Assembly (NCBI RefSeq): GCF_963877135.1
Contig: NZ_CAWNSW010000163.1
Coordinates: 1-64,000, forward strand
Direction: 5' to 3'
Source of the DNA: Stenomitos frigidus_A
GTDB lineage: Bacteria; Cyanobacteriota; Cyanobacteriia; Leptolyngbyales; Leptolyngbyaceae
Length of the DNA stretch: 64,000 nucleotides
Shown: positions 42,363 through 52,200 of the stretch, one piece after another
Layout of the letters: every line of letters starts with the position of its first letter
How positions within the stretch are numbered: the first letter of the stretch is position 1
Notes under the pieces: generated by a model
What the model saw: the letters and a program-made list of their open reading frames with translations, nothing else
The model's database searches: none
Told to the model about the DNA's origin: nothing
Position numbers and translations under genes: made by a program

Positions 42363-42956
42363 ATGAAAGTTAGCATTGGAAGCCAAAAACTGGTCTTTGA
42401 TAAATTTTTCAAAATTGAGCAGGCAGAGCTTAGCTATGAACGTTTTAACGGCAAGATGAGCGATACTGTCACTCGATTAAGCTTTGAACGAGGTGATGCA
42501 GTTGCTGCGATTATATTCAACAAAGACTCTAGAAAAGTTATCTTAGTCAATCAATTTAAGTATCCAACCTATAAAAAGACAGGTGGTTGGATCACTGAGG
42601 TCATGGCTGGCATTCTGAATCAGGGAGAGAATGCTGAAGAGGCAATTCATCGAGAGCTTTTGGAAGAAACGGGGTACACGACCAGCCGCCTTAGATCAAT
42701 CGGCACTTTTTACGTATCGCCAGGTGGTTCATCAGAACGAATTATCCTCTACTATGCTGAAGTTAGCGACACAGAGAAAGTTGCCGATGGTGGTGGATTG
42801 GAGGACGAACAAGAAGACATTAAGTTAGTAGCTTATTCTCTACCAGAGCTTTGGCAAGCCTATGCATCCGGCGAGATCGTGGACGCTAAAACTATCATTG
42901 GCATACTCTGGCTTCAAAGTAACTTAGATCAATTAGGCATTACTGAGGAAGAGTAA
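42363..42956 (+). CDS. Nudix hydrolase, ADP-ribose/nucleotide-sugar pyrophosphatase type
   Basis: A 197-residue enzyme. The Nudix box is complete: Gly83, Glu89, then REL (97-99), EE (101-102) and Gly104-Tyr105 (HRELLEETGY). Upstream VILVNQFKYPTYKKTGGWIT and downstream FYVSPGGSSERIILYYAEV follow the NudF/NudK (ADP-ribose or GDP-mannose pyrophosphatase) pattern. It would split a nucleoside diphosphate-X into a monophosphate and X-phosphate. It is 55 bp upstream of the macro-domain fusion gene on the same strand. Both genes are visibly richer in A+T than neighbouring genes, a possible sign of transfer. Confidence 0.9.
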   Translation: MKVSIGSQKLVFDKFFKIEQAELSYERFNGKMSDTVTRLSFERGDAVAAIIFNKDSRKVILVNQFKYPTYKKTGGWITEVMAGILNQGENAEEAIHRELLEETGYTTSRLRSIGTFYVSPGGSSERIILYYAEVSDTEKVADGGGLEDEQEDIKLVAYSLPELWQAYASGEIVDAKTIIGILWLQSNLDQLGITEEE

Positions 42957-43011
42957 TTTGTAACGTGCTTAAGCATCCAAAATTTCGACTTAGTGTTAAG
43001 GGATACTCACT

Positions 43012-44196
43012 ATGGATGATAGCCAGAAAAAGTGTTTTGTAATTATGCCTTACGGCATCAAAAAAGATCAAAGCACTGGGAAGGACGTCGATTTTGAGAT
43101 TGTTTATGAATCCATCATTAAGCAAGCTGTCGAAGATATGGGGATTGCTATCTATCGATCAGACAAAATCAAAGAAGGTGGAGTGATCGTAGAAGACATG
43201 TTCCATCATATTCTTTATGATGATGTCGCGGTCGTGGATATCACCACATCGAATGCAAATGTTTTTTACGAACTCGGTGTTCGCCATGCTCTCAGAGCTT
43301 CAGTGACTATTATCATACGACAAAAAAGCTCTCTTCCTATCCCTTATAATATCCAGTCTCTTAAGGTTTTTGAGTATGATTTAGAGAATCGCGAGACATC
43401 AAGAAAAACGCTTTCAGAATTCATCCTCAACGGCTTGAAAAATCAAAATCAGAAACCAGATAGCCTTGTACAGAAACATATTGGAAAATATTTCAAAGTT
43501 CAGATGCTTGGAGCTGAAAACGAGCCACTGCCTCATAAAGTTCACGATTTTGAACTTAAAGATGTACCAGGTAAACATGTCGGGATTATCACAGGTGATC
43601 TTCAAAAAGTCGTAGAAGTTGACATCTGGGTTAATTCGGAAAATACAAACATGCAAATGGCTCGATACTACGATCGCAACATTTCTGGTGTGATCCGCTA
43701 TCTTGGGGCAGAAAAAAGTTCCTCTACTAAGCGAGTAAAGCGAGATACGATTGCCGACGAACTATTGGAAAATATGGATGGTGAGACTTATGTTGATGGA
43801 GGAACAATTATTTCAACAAGTTCTGGTCAATTAGAAAAGTCGCATAACGTCAAAAAAGTTTTTCACGCTGCTTCAGTTAACGGGCAAATAGGGAAAGGGT
43901 ATATACCCATTCAAGAGGTAAATGCATGTGTCACTAATGCGCTTAGAAAAGTAGACGATGATTTTGGCGATGAAGGCTACAAGTCAATTTTGTTCCCAAT
44001 CATGGGTGCAGGTGCAGGTGGTGCTGATCTTAGAGCAAGTGCGAAGCAGCTAATTGATGCAGCAATCTCTTATCTAGAAATCTTTACGAGAAGTACCATC
44101 AAATATGTTTACTTTTTAGCTTGGAGTGAACGTGAACGAGCTGCGTGCGAAGAGATTCTTGCTTCGAACAGCAGACTCAAACGACTTACTAAATGA
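43012..44196 (+). CDS. nucleoside-deoxyribosyltransferase/TIR-like domain fused to a macro domain
   Basis: A 394-residue two-domain protein. The N-terminal domain (1 to about 145) has CFVIMPYGI, VVDITTSNANVFYELGVRHA and IIIRQ, the pattern of nucleoside 2-deoxyribosyltransferase/TIR-like enzymes. Glu87 in FYELG is the likely catalytic glutamate. The C-terminal macro domain (about 185-385) begins VGIITGDLQKVVEVDIWVN, then SENTNMQMARYYDRNISGV, and later KKVFHAASVNGQIGKGY and LFPIMGAGAGG. Macro domains bind or hydrolyse ADP-ribose. The first domain may cleave an N-glycosidic bond of NAD or a nucleotide; that is an inference. The ATG has AAGGGAT upstream. A terminator follows. Confidence 0.85.
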   Translation: MDDSQKKCFVIMPYGIKKDQSTGKDVDFEIVYESIIKQAVEDMGIAIYRSDKIKEGGVIVEDMFHHILYDDVAVVDITTSNANVFYELGVRHALRASVTIIIRQKSSLPIPYNIQSLKVFEYDLENRETSRKTLSEFILNGLKNQNQKPDSLVQKHIGKYFKVQMLGAENEPLPHKVHDFELKDVPGKHVGIITGDLQKVVEVDIWVNSENTNMQMARYYDRNISGVIRYLGAEKSSSTKRVKRDTIADELLENMDGETYVDGGTIISTSSGQLEKSHNVKKVFHAASVNGQIGKGYIPIQEVNACVTNALRKVDDDFGDEGYKSILFPIMGAGAGGADLRASAKQLIDAAISYLEIFTRSTIKYVYFLAWSERERAACEEILASNSRLKRLTK

Positions 44197-44521
44197 GCAT
44201 GAGGGAATTCTGCATTACTAACCATTGCATTATATGCAAGTAAAGTTGTCTTCATCTTCAGTAAGTACAGGCATTCACTAACAAATGAGAAAAGCCCATG
44301 ATTTCATCATTTTAGGCTTTTACTACATGTAAATCCTAACTTGTTATGAAGTCTTTGCACCTCAATCACTGATTAGTGAGTTAGGAAGTCTTGCAATGTG
44401 AAAACTAGAATTTTCAATCTTTTTTCTCCTTGCCATTTCGTGCTTATCGGATTCTGCGTGGCACCATGCCTCCCAGAGTGTGTCGTGTAGCTGAAGTTTA
44501 CTCACTGCTTTCTAAGTGGGA
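44197..44521. other. 325-bp intergenic region with a terminator
   Basis: This lies between the macro-domain gene and the 3' end of nnr. The terminator at 44290-44321 ends the Nudix operon. No other gene or structure is supported. Confidence 0.55.
44290..44321 (+). terminator. intrinsic terminator of the Nudix/macro operon
   Basis: AAAAGCC (44290-44296) pairs with GGCTTTT (44315-44321), with an inner ATGAT/ATCAT stem around a TTC loop. The T-run is formed by the arm itself. Confidence 0.6.
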
Positions 44522-46090
44522 CTATATTTCCCTAATCAGCGCTGGAAGTAAGTATTGCGATAGCGTAAAGGCATCAACACCTAAAAGTGTGCGTTCCTGC
44601 ATCGCTAAAATGCCTGCTTGGGCATGCCACCAAGCACCCGCCAAGACACTATCAAGAATAGAATGTGATGGAGAAGGAGCTGCGATCGTCTGTGCCAGTA
44701 GTCCACCTAGCAGCCCAGTCAGCACATCGCCACTACCCCCGCGAGCCAGTGCAGCCGTACTTTGAGGATTAATCCAGACGGTGCCTTCAGGGTCAGCGAT
44801 CGCAACTCGTGCCCCCTTCAGCAGCACAACAGCACCCGATGCCGCCGCCGCCGCTTGAGCAGCCATAATCCGGCAGGGCATTGGATCGGCAAGATCCGGG
44901 AAAAGTCGCTTAAATTCACCCAAATGTGGCGTGATGACCGTTGGTGCTTGCCGTGTTTGGAGTGTTGGAATGGTGCCCTGTTGGGCGAGAAAATTTAAAC
45001 CATCAGCATCCAGGACAAGCGCCTGCTTTTGGCTCAAGACCTGCTGTATAACAGCGTGAGCATCCATCGTTAAGCCAGGACCACAGGCGATCGCGTGATA
45101 CACACTGAGATCAAGTCCATCTGGCAATTGAGCGATCGCGCCCGTTTCTGATTCGTCACAGCCCCACACCAGCGCTTCGGGTAACTGTGCTGTTAACGTT
45201 GCTTTCAACGCCTTTGGAGCCGCGATCGAGAGCATACCAACACCACTGGCGCGGGCACCAAGGGCTGTCAGCAACGCACCACCGGCGTACCGGCGAGAAC
45301 CACAGATCAAGAGGACGTGTCCCATTTTGTATTTGTGTGTGGCGGCAGGACGCGCTAAGGGCAAATGAGCGATCGCCTGCTCTGGTGTAATGCGTCGTAC
45401 CGATGGTGGCTTGCCCAACACAGCCCACACATCCGTCAGAGGTACACCGAAATCAATCAATTCAATGCTGCCTGCATAGTCAAGCGCCTGGTCTTGCAGC
45501 AAACCTTGCTTCCATAAGCCGAGACATAGAGTGTGGGTTGCGCAGACGGCCGTTCCCAGTGCTGCACCTGTATCGGTGTGTAAGCCTGATGGAAGATCAA
45601 TACTGACGACTGGTTGAGACCATTGGTTGATTTGGTTAACCACCGTTTCAATGTCGCCACTTAGCGATCGCTGTAGCCCAAACCCAAACAACCCATCGAT
45701 CAACACATCACAGTCCTTTAACGCGTCTACCTGTTCCACGAAGGGAATGCCGAGACTTTGACAGTAGCGATACTGCTGCGCTGTTAAATCTTTGAGATTT
45801 GAAAAAGGGCAATACAGTGAAACAGTGTAGCCGTCGAGGTGCAATTCACGGGCGACAACCAGTGCGTCACCCCCGTTGTGCCCAGGTCCGACTAAGACAC
45901 CTAGATGCTGGTGCCGATCAGCATAGAGCGCTTTAACTCGACGAGCAATGAGTCCTGCAGCCTTTTCCATTAAGGCTTCCACCGGCAGACCCGCAGCAAA
46001 AATACGCTCTTCAATCTGCCTCATCTGAGCGGCAGTGACCACAATTTGCTGAAGCGACTGGATTCTCGTCAGCACTGTTGAAGCTGTCAT
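44522..46090 (-). CDS. nnr: bifunctional NAD(P)H-hydrate epimerase/dehydratase
   Basis: About 522 residues from ATG 46090; the open frame runs 54 codons further upstream. The N-terminal YjeF/NnrE epimerase (about 20-230) has VLVGPGHNGGDALVVAREL and DVLIDGLFGFGL. The C-terminal NnrD ADP-dependent dehydratase (about 245-515) has KYKMGHVLLICGSRRYAG, VITPHLGEFKRLF, VVLLKGARVAIADP and GSGDVLTGLLGGLLAQ. The enzyme repairs damaged NAD(P)H hydrates. It is a housekeeping gene, on the opposite strand to the Nudix/macro operon; their adjacency is probably incidental. Confidence 0.93.
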   Translation of the reverse strand: MTASTVLTRIQSLQQIVVTAAQMRQIEERIFAAGLPVEALMEKAAGLIARRVKALYADRHQHLGVLVGPGHNGGDALVVARELHLDGYTVSLYCPFSNLKDLTAQQYRYCQSLGIPFVEQVDALKDCDVLIDGLFGFGLQRSLSGDIETVVNQINQWSQPVVSIDLPSGLHTDTGAALGTAVCATHTLCLGLWKQGLLQDQALDYAGSIELIDFGVPLTDVWAVLGKPPSVRRITPEQAIAHLPLARPAATHKYKMGHVLLICGSRRYAGGALLTALGARASGVGMLSIAAPKALKATLTAQLPEALVWGCDESETGAIAQLPDGLDLSVYHAIACGPGLTMDAHAVIQQVLSQKQALVLDADGLNFLAQQGTIPTLQTRQAPTVITPHLGEFKRLFPDLADPMPCRIMAAQAAAAASGAVVLLKGARVAIADPEGTVWINPQSTAALARGGSGDVLTGLLGGLLAQTIAAPSPSHSILDSVLAGAWWHAQAGILAMQERTLLGVDAFTLSQYLLPALIREI

Positions 46091-46375
46091 CCTCGAAGGG
46101 TGCAACACTGTAAGTGGTGCATCGTGTGCAGTGAACCAAGACTGTACAACATCCCCCTCGGTCAAAAACAACTGACCGAGGAGAGAGATGGCCGCAGTCA
46201 ACGCCATTAAGTTGATTGACCACAGGCGATGCAGAACGACCTTGGCACCCACTCGTAGTCGATAGCGATCGCCGTATCACTCAATAAGTGGACGTCATGA
46301 AACTGAAGATGCTTGATGCTGAATGCTGATGGCTGACAGCTTTGAGAGCTGATCAGTTGCATGAGGCGCTTCTAC

Positions 46376-47155
46376 TTAGCGGTTGTAGTAAACTCGTGCA
46401 TCGAGACCACCACCATTAAGGAACTGACTAATCTTCTTAGCGTCGCTATGCTGTGCGAAAGGGCCAATTTCCAGGTGTGGTCCTAGCGGTGCGCCTTTCT
46501 CTTGAATGGCTTCCTGGCGGATACCCATGCGAATCGCTCGATCAGCCAGACTGGCAAGCTCATCTCGACCGCCTGGAATGACAACGACATAGCGGCTTGT
46601 TGTTGCTACGTTTGGTGAGAGCACATTGCTTGCTGCATTGATGGTCCCCAGCTCAGCCATAATGCCTTGCGAGTTTAGCGCCGCAATTTGCCGCCGAGCA
46701 CTTGCCTCGTTGTCAAAGGTTCCAGCTTGAATGACTGTCTGCCCCTGATACTGCTGTACAACTGCATTCGGCTCAATCGATCGCACTTGCTGCAATAAAT
46801 AGGGACTGTCTCCATTCACATAGACAACATACTGAGCGGCTACACCTTGGCGATTGATCGGTGCTACAAAGACAGTTTCGCCACCCGGTAACGGGGTCGA
46901 GTTGCTAGAGTACCCATTCGTCAGACCCGGCACTGAAACGGTCGGTGGTGGTGGCAATGGCACAATCTGCTGCGCTTGGCTCGGGGACAGTCCCATAAAG
47001 GAGACGATCGCGCAACCACCCAGCGCCCAACAGCCTACAAGCAGCGATCTCATAGGCAGACATTGGCCTGAATGGATGTCGAACGATCGTAGACAGGCGC
47101 TATCAGAAGCCTGTCCAGAAAGGTTTGTGCCTCTATACAGTGCACCAGTTGCCAT
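46376..47155 (-). CDS. exported protein with two SPOR-like repeats
   Basis: About 259 residues from ATG 47155, which has GAGGG upstream; ATG 47053 and ATG 47191 are alternatives. A hydrophobic segment (SLLVGCWALGGCAIVSFMGL) ending SQAQQ looks like a signal peptide, best explained by the start at 47053. After a proline-rich linker come two similar modules: QYVVYVNGDSPYLLQQVRS with IQAGTFDNEASARRQIAAL, then RYVVVIPGGRDELASLADR with EIGPFAQHSDAKKISQFL. Both fit the SPOR pattern, which binds denuded peptidoglycan. Cell-wall localisation is inferred. Confidence 0.78.
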   Translation of the reverse strand: MATGALYRGTNLSGQASDSACLRSFDIHSGQCLPMRSLLVGCWALGGCAIVSFMGLSPSQAQQIVPLPPPPTVSVPGLTNGYSSNSTPLPGGETVFVAPINRQGVAAQYVVYVNGDSPYLLQQVRSIEPNAVVQQYQGQTVIQAGTFDNEASARRQIAALNSQGIMAELGTINAASNVLSPNVATTSRYVVVIPGGRDELASLADRAIRMGIRQEAIQEKGAPLGPHLEIGPFAQHSDAKKISQFLNGGGLDARVYYNR

Positions 47156-47389
47156 CGTGCATCCCTCACAGCATGGTTTGATGTCAGCCATGTTATACGC
47201 AGAATGACTGAATGGCACAAAAAACGGTACAGATGACCTGTACCGTCGTTTGGTAACGAGAACTCCACTGAGAGTTTTAAGGCTAAGACTAGGCTCAATC
47301 AAGCCGTCCTCGACTTTTTAGCAACTGACCGAGTTGAGGCTTTAAGTCCAACCGTTGATGCTAGTAAGAACCAGCATTCTCGGGCAGAT

Positions 47390-47818
47390 CTACACAATTT
47401 GCTGTAGTTCCTGCTCAAGCAAATCGATCAGGTTTTGGTCGCCTCTATCGCGTGCCACTTGAAGGCGACGCTGCAGGTTGTTGTAAAGATTGCTGCGATG
47501 AACAGTTGCGAACTCTGCTTTGCCAGACGCTTTCTTGCTAAAGCGAGCTGTGTTTGATAAGACGCTGGATGTGGCTTGCACAGCTGCAACGGGCTTTGTC
47601 CAACCGTTTAAGGAGTAGGCAGTACCACGGTACACTAACTGTGCAGGTGGCTGTGACACTGGCAGGCTCGGCTCTGCATTAGGGTCGACGGCGTAAACGG
47701 AACCACGGTAGCGTAGGTTAAAGGTGGGTCGGAGAGCGCGAAAAACATTTGACTCACGGGCGGCTTTAGTGCCACCGGGAGTATACTCGTAATGAGCGCC
47801 ACGGTAAGTAAGTTGCAT
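47390..47818 (-). CDS. DUF4278 protein with three YRG repeats
   Basis: A 142-residue cyanobacterial protein. Three copies of a short motif are seen: LTYRGAHYEYTPG, LRYRGSVYAVDP and LVYRGTAYSLNG, the hallmark of DUF4278. The C-terminal 50 residues form a helical segment (YNNLQRRLQVARDRGDQNLI, then DLLEQELQQI). No signal or membrane segment is present. The ATG is preceded by AAGAGGCGAAG. Function is unknown. Confidence 0.87.
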   Translation of the reverse strand: MQLTYRGAHYEYTPGGTKAARESNVFRALRPTFNLRYRGSVYAVDPNAEPSLPVSQPPAQLVYRGTAYSLNGWTKPVAAVQATSSVLSNTARFSKKASGKAEFATVHRSNLYNNLQRRLQVARDRGDQNLIDLLEQELQQIV

Positions 47819-48079
47819 GGTCTTCGCCTCTTGGTTAAATGCGTTGTTATTGTGGTTTGAGGCGCGTTCCTTCGGGACTTCTCCCTACTTCCGTCCGCCG
47901 AATCCAATTTTCGGCTAGATGAACGATTGATTTATATCTGTATTATAAGCTACAGAAATAGGCAATTATGGGGGCTTTAGTGAAACTTTATACTCCATGT
48001 CTGAGATCTCTGTCTTTGGGATGACTCTAGGTGCAGTTGGGCGATCGCTGACTCTCACTCGTCAAGAACCATTAGCTAA

Positions 48080-49054
48080 CTACGCTGGTAGCAGCCCTTT
48101 TGCGGTCAGCCAGTCGCTGTTAAAGAGTTTGGACTGGTAGCGGCTACCACCATCGCATAGAACGGTGACGATCGTGTGTCCGGGTCCTATTCGCTTTGCC
48201 AGGGCGATCGCGGCTCCAACGTTAATGCCGACTGAGCCACCCATGAACAGCCCGTCTTTTTCCAGAAGTTGATAGACCATCCGCACCGCTTCGGTGTCAT
48301 CAATTTGAATCGCATCATCGGCGGGTGCTCCTTGCATATTGGCCGTCACACGGCTGTTGCCAATGCCTTCGGTAATGGAACTTCCCTCAGCTTTCGGTTC
48401 ACCCGTTTTGACGTAGCTATAAAGTCCGCTACCCATTGGGTCAGCGAGGACGCATTGAATCTCAGCCTTCTTTTCTTTTAAAAATAGGGCCACTCCGGCG
48501 TAGGTGCCACCCGTACCCGTTGCAGCGACCCAGGCATCGACGTTGCCATCGGTCTGCGTCCAAATCTCAGGTCCCGTTGTTTCATAATGGGCCTGGCGAT
48601 TTGCCAAGTTGTCGAACTGGTTTGCCCAAATCGCGTTTTCCATTTCTGAGGCGATTCTGCCGGAAAGCTTGACGTAATTATTGGGATCTTTGTAAGGCAC
48701 AGCAGGAACGGTACGCACTTCGGCTCCCAACGTCCGCAAGAGATCAATTTTTTCCTGCGACTGCGTTTCGGGAATGACAATCAGGCATTTATAGCCTTTG
48801 GCGTTGCAGATGTGCGTCAGCCCGATACCTGTGTTACCAGCAGTGCCTTCTACAACGGTGCCTCCAGGCTTGAGCAGACCTTTTGCTTCGGCATCTTGAA
48901 TAATGTAGAGTGCAGCCCGATCTTTGACCGAGCCACCAGGATTCAAAAATTCTGCTTTGCCCAGAATTTCGCAGCCTGTTTCGTCGCTGAAGCTGTTCAG
49001 CCGAATTAAAGGGGTGTTGCCGATCGCGCCGATGAAGCCACTCTTGATATCCAT
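48080..49054 (-). CDS. cysK: PLP-dependent cysteine synthase-family enzyme
   Basis: A 324-residue fold-type II PLP enzyme. Lys44 in NPGGSVKDRAALY is the Schiff-base lysine. EGTAGNTGIGLTHICNAKGY gives the substrate loop, AATGTGGTYAGVA binds the phosphate, and GSVGINVGAAIALA follows. It makes cysteine from O-acetylserine and sulfide. The TAGNTG loop, instead of TSGNTG, is shared with a distinct cysteine synthase branch, so the exact paralogue (cysK or cysM) is uncertain. Confidence 0.88.
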   Translation of the reverse strand: MDIKSGFIGAIGNTPLIRLNSFSDETGCEILGKAEFLNPGGSVKDRAALYIIQDAEAKGLLKPGGTVVEGTAGNTGIGLTHICNAKGYKCLIVIPETQSQEKIDLLRTLGAEVRTVPAVPYKDPNNYVKLSGRIASEMENAIWANQFDNLANRQAHYETTGPEIWTQTDGNVDAWVAATGTGGTYAGVALFLKEKKAEIQCVLADPMGSGLYSYVKTGEPKAEGSSITEGIGNSRVTANMQGAPADDAIQIDDTEAVRMVYQLLEKDGLFMGGSVGINVGAAIALAKRIGPGHTIVTVLCDGGSRYQSKLFNSDWLTAKGLLPA

Positions 49055-49194
49055 GCTAAAAACTACCTGGTGATTCTCTATTCCCTATAAAGATTCTGGC
49101 GTATGGCGGCTAAATTGGTGCTCTCTTTTTAGCAGCAGACGGCATTTGGTTCGATCTATACGTTCATCTCATTGCCAGCCAGATTGCAGTTGTC

Positions 49195-49229
49195 AAAAAA
49201 AAGGATGCGGTGTCGATCGCACAGCATCC
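49195..49229 (-). terminator. intrinsic terminator of the giant repeat protein gene
   Basis: On the minus strand: GGATGC, T, GTG, CGATCGA, CAC, C, GCATCC, followed by eight T residues. The stem has a T/C mismatch. It starts about 30 bp past the stop of the 49258-58152 gene. Confidence 0.85.
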
Positions 49230-49257
49230 GTTGAGTGGTAAGCGCAGTCAGTTTAGT

Positions 49258-52200
49258 TTACGAGTAGCTGAAGTTGATGTAGAAGAATGCATTGGAGAGC
49301 GTGCCTCCGACGCCACCATCCGATACCGTGAACTGGAAGGTCTCGCCGCTGCCGTTACCGAGGTAGTCGAAGCTGACGTTGCCTGAATCGATGTCGGCCT
49401 GGGTAAAGGATTGACCTGCGCTGATCTGCCTGCCATTCAGCCGCAGCGCACCAACCGTTGGGTTTGGCACCGACGTAAGAGTGTAAGTCAATTGAGCGGT
49501 TGTGTTATCCACATCGGTCACCTGAAGCAAGTCGCTGCCGATGACGGTCAACGAAGGTGTATTACCAGCCAGGAGCAAGCCAGTATTGCTGGCCAGGACA
49601 GGTGCATCGTTGACAGGATTGATGTTGATGTTGAAGACGCGACTACTGATGGTCGTTGTGCCATCCGACACCTGGAAGACAAAGACATCGTTGCCGCTGG
49701 GCTCACTACCATTGTGCACATAGGTCAGCCCGCCCTGATCGATTTGCTGTTGCGTGACGATCGCGTTTGCAGCCAGAGCCACACCGTTCAGGAACAATGT
49801 CCCGTAGATTGGCACTGTTGGCAGCGTGTACCTCAACTCTGACGTTAAGTTATCGGCATCAGAGGTCTTCAGCAGCGTGTTCGTGATGTTCAGCGTTGCG
49901 CCTTCGTTCACGGTGGCAGGCCCCGAAGCGACGATCGTGGGCGCGTCGTTGACGTTGGCGATGCCGATATTGAATGTCTTGCTGCCTGTGGTTCCCCCTG
50001 CGCCATCGTTCACTGTAAAGATGAAGCTGTCGCTGGTGGTTTCGCTACCGTTGTGACGATAAGAGATTCGGTTGCTGTTGATGTCGTCTTGGGTAAAGGT
50101 CTGGCTGAGGCTCAGGGCAGCGCCATTCAACCGCAGGTTGCCGTTGTTAGGAGCACTGCTCAAGGTGTATTTCAACTGCACCGTCGTATTGTCGGCATCA
50201 CTGACACTCAGCAACGTATTGGAAATTGTACTGGTTGCCCCTTCGCTTAAGTTCAATTTCGCATTGTTGACGATCGCGGGTGCATCATTCACCGGGTTAA
50301 TCACGATGTTGAAGGTGGCGTTGCCGCTACCAGGAATAGTGATGCTACCGGGCGTGTTGTCGAACACCTTAAAGGTAAAGCTATCGCTCGTCGTCTCGCT
50401 GCCATTCTGGAGATAAGAGAGGTAGCCGCTGTTGACATCGGCCTGAGTGAATGTGCCGCCAGCCGCCAGGGTTGCAGTCGTGCCACCACCATTTGAAAGC
50501 CGCAGGCTGCCACTAGTAAGCGGATTTGGCGCACTGAACAGCGTATAGACAAGTAGATCAGGCGTATTGTCTACATCCGTGGTGCGGAGTTGCGAGTTGG
50601 TAATAACGCTAGAAGTGCCTTCGCTTAAGGTCAGTGTACGGTTCGTCACTAAGACTGGGGAGTCGTTTACAGCGCTAACGGTAAGCGCAACAGAGCCAGT
50701 GACGATGCCAGGAGAGCCGGAACCGGTATTGCCCTGGTCGTTAACGGTGATATTCAGCGTGTCGGCACCGGAGTAGTCTTGCTTGCCGCGATAGGTCAGG
50801 GTATTGAGCACAGGTGTCAGGGCTGCCAGTGTGCCGATGTAGTTGACAGTACCCGTGCCGTTACCCGTTAGTGCGCCGCCACTGCCAACCGCACCGAGCG
50901 TCAGAGTGCCATTGCTAACGGCAAAGTTCACCTGAATGGGATTTGGCCCCGAGTCGACATCGTTCAGGATGATGGCTTTACCAGCGTTGAACACCAGATT
51001 GGTGTCTTCACTAACGGTTTGAGCGCCAGGTACGGTCAGGGTTGGCGCATCGTTGACCGCGTTGACGTTGACACTAATCGTCTTGATGTCAAAGAGAGAA
51101 CCACCAAAGCCTGTATTGCCTTGATCGTTCGCCTGAATCGTGATGGTATCGGCTCCGTTGTAATTGAGGTTCCCTTTATAGGTCAGGTTAGCGATCGCCG
51201 TATTAATGTTATTCAGCGTGTCGGTAATGGTCAGCGTTGCACTGCCCGCTACGAGTGGATCAAGCGTCAGTGTTCCGTTGGTTGCCGATAGCGTGACGGT
51301 GATTGGGTTTGGATTAGAGTCAGCATCGGTGACATTGATACCGGAGAGCAGCAAGTTGGTGTCTTCGTCTACTGTTTGACTACCTGGTACGGTGATCACT
51401 GGTGCATCATTCACAGCCGTCACTGTGATTGCCAGTGCTTTGCTGTCGAGGCCGATCGCGCCGGAGCCTGTTGCACCCTGATCATTCGCAGTGAGCGTGA
51501 GGGTATCAGCCCCATTGAAATTCGGGTTGCCACGGTAGCTGAGCCCAGACAGTGCTGCATTGATGTCGCTGAGATTGCCTCTGAAGGCAACGCTGCTGGT
51601 GTTGTCAGCACCAGCCGTGATGGTCAGTCCAGCGGTGTTACCCAGCTTAAGCGTTCCGTTACTCACAGCCAGAGTGACAACTAGCGAACTGCTGCCTGCA
51701 TCAATGTCGGCAAGGCTAAGGCCGGTGATTGGCAACGTGGTATCTTCACTCACTGTTGGCGGGCTTGGGAGTGTGAAGACGGGCGCATCGTTGACCGCAG
51801 TGACGTTAATGGTGAAGGTCTGGAGTGCAGAACTATCAACCCCACCGAGAGCGGTGCCACCATTATCTTTAAGCTGTACGGTCACGATCGCGGTGCCGTT
51901 GACATTGGGAGCCGCTGTGTAGGTGAGCGTGCCTGTCGTTGGGTCGATCGTTGGAGCAACTGAGAACAGAGACGGATTATCGGTATTGACCAGCACACTG
52001 AGTGTTTGAGCCGCTTCATCCGCCGGTCCTGCTGTAATTGCGGTTGCCCAACCTGCGACCGTTTGCGCACCTGCATCTTCGGTGATGGTTTGGTTCGCAC
52101 CCTTTGTAAAGGATGGCGTATCGTTCACCGGATTAGCGGTGATGGTAAAGGTGCTGGCGGGTGACGTATCGTTCCCACTGTTCGCTGTCCCACCGTTGTC

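Noticed and set aside
44522..46090. Nnr (NAD(P)H-hydrate repair) as part of the Nudix/macro system
   Set aside because: It is a universal housekeeping enzyme on the opposite strand, separated by a terminator; adjacency alone is not evidence.
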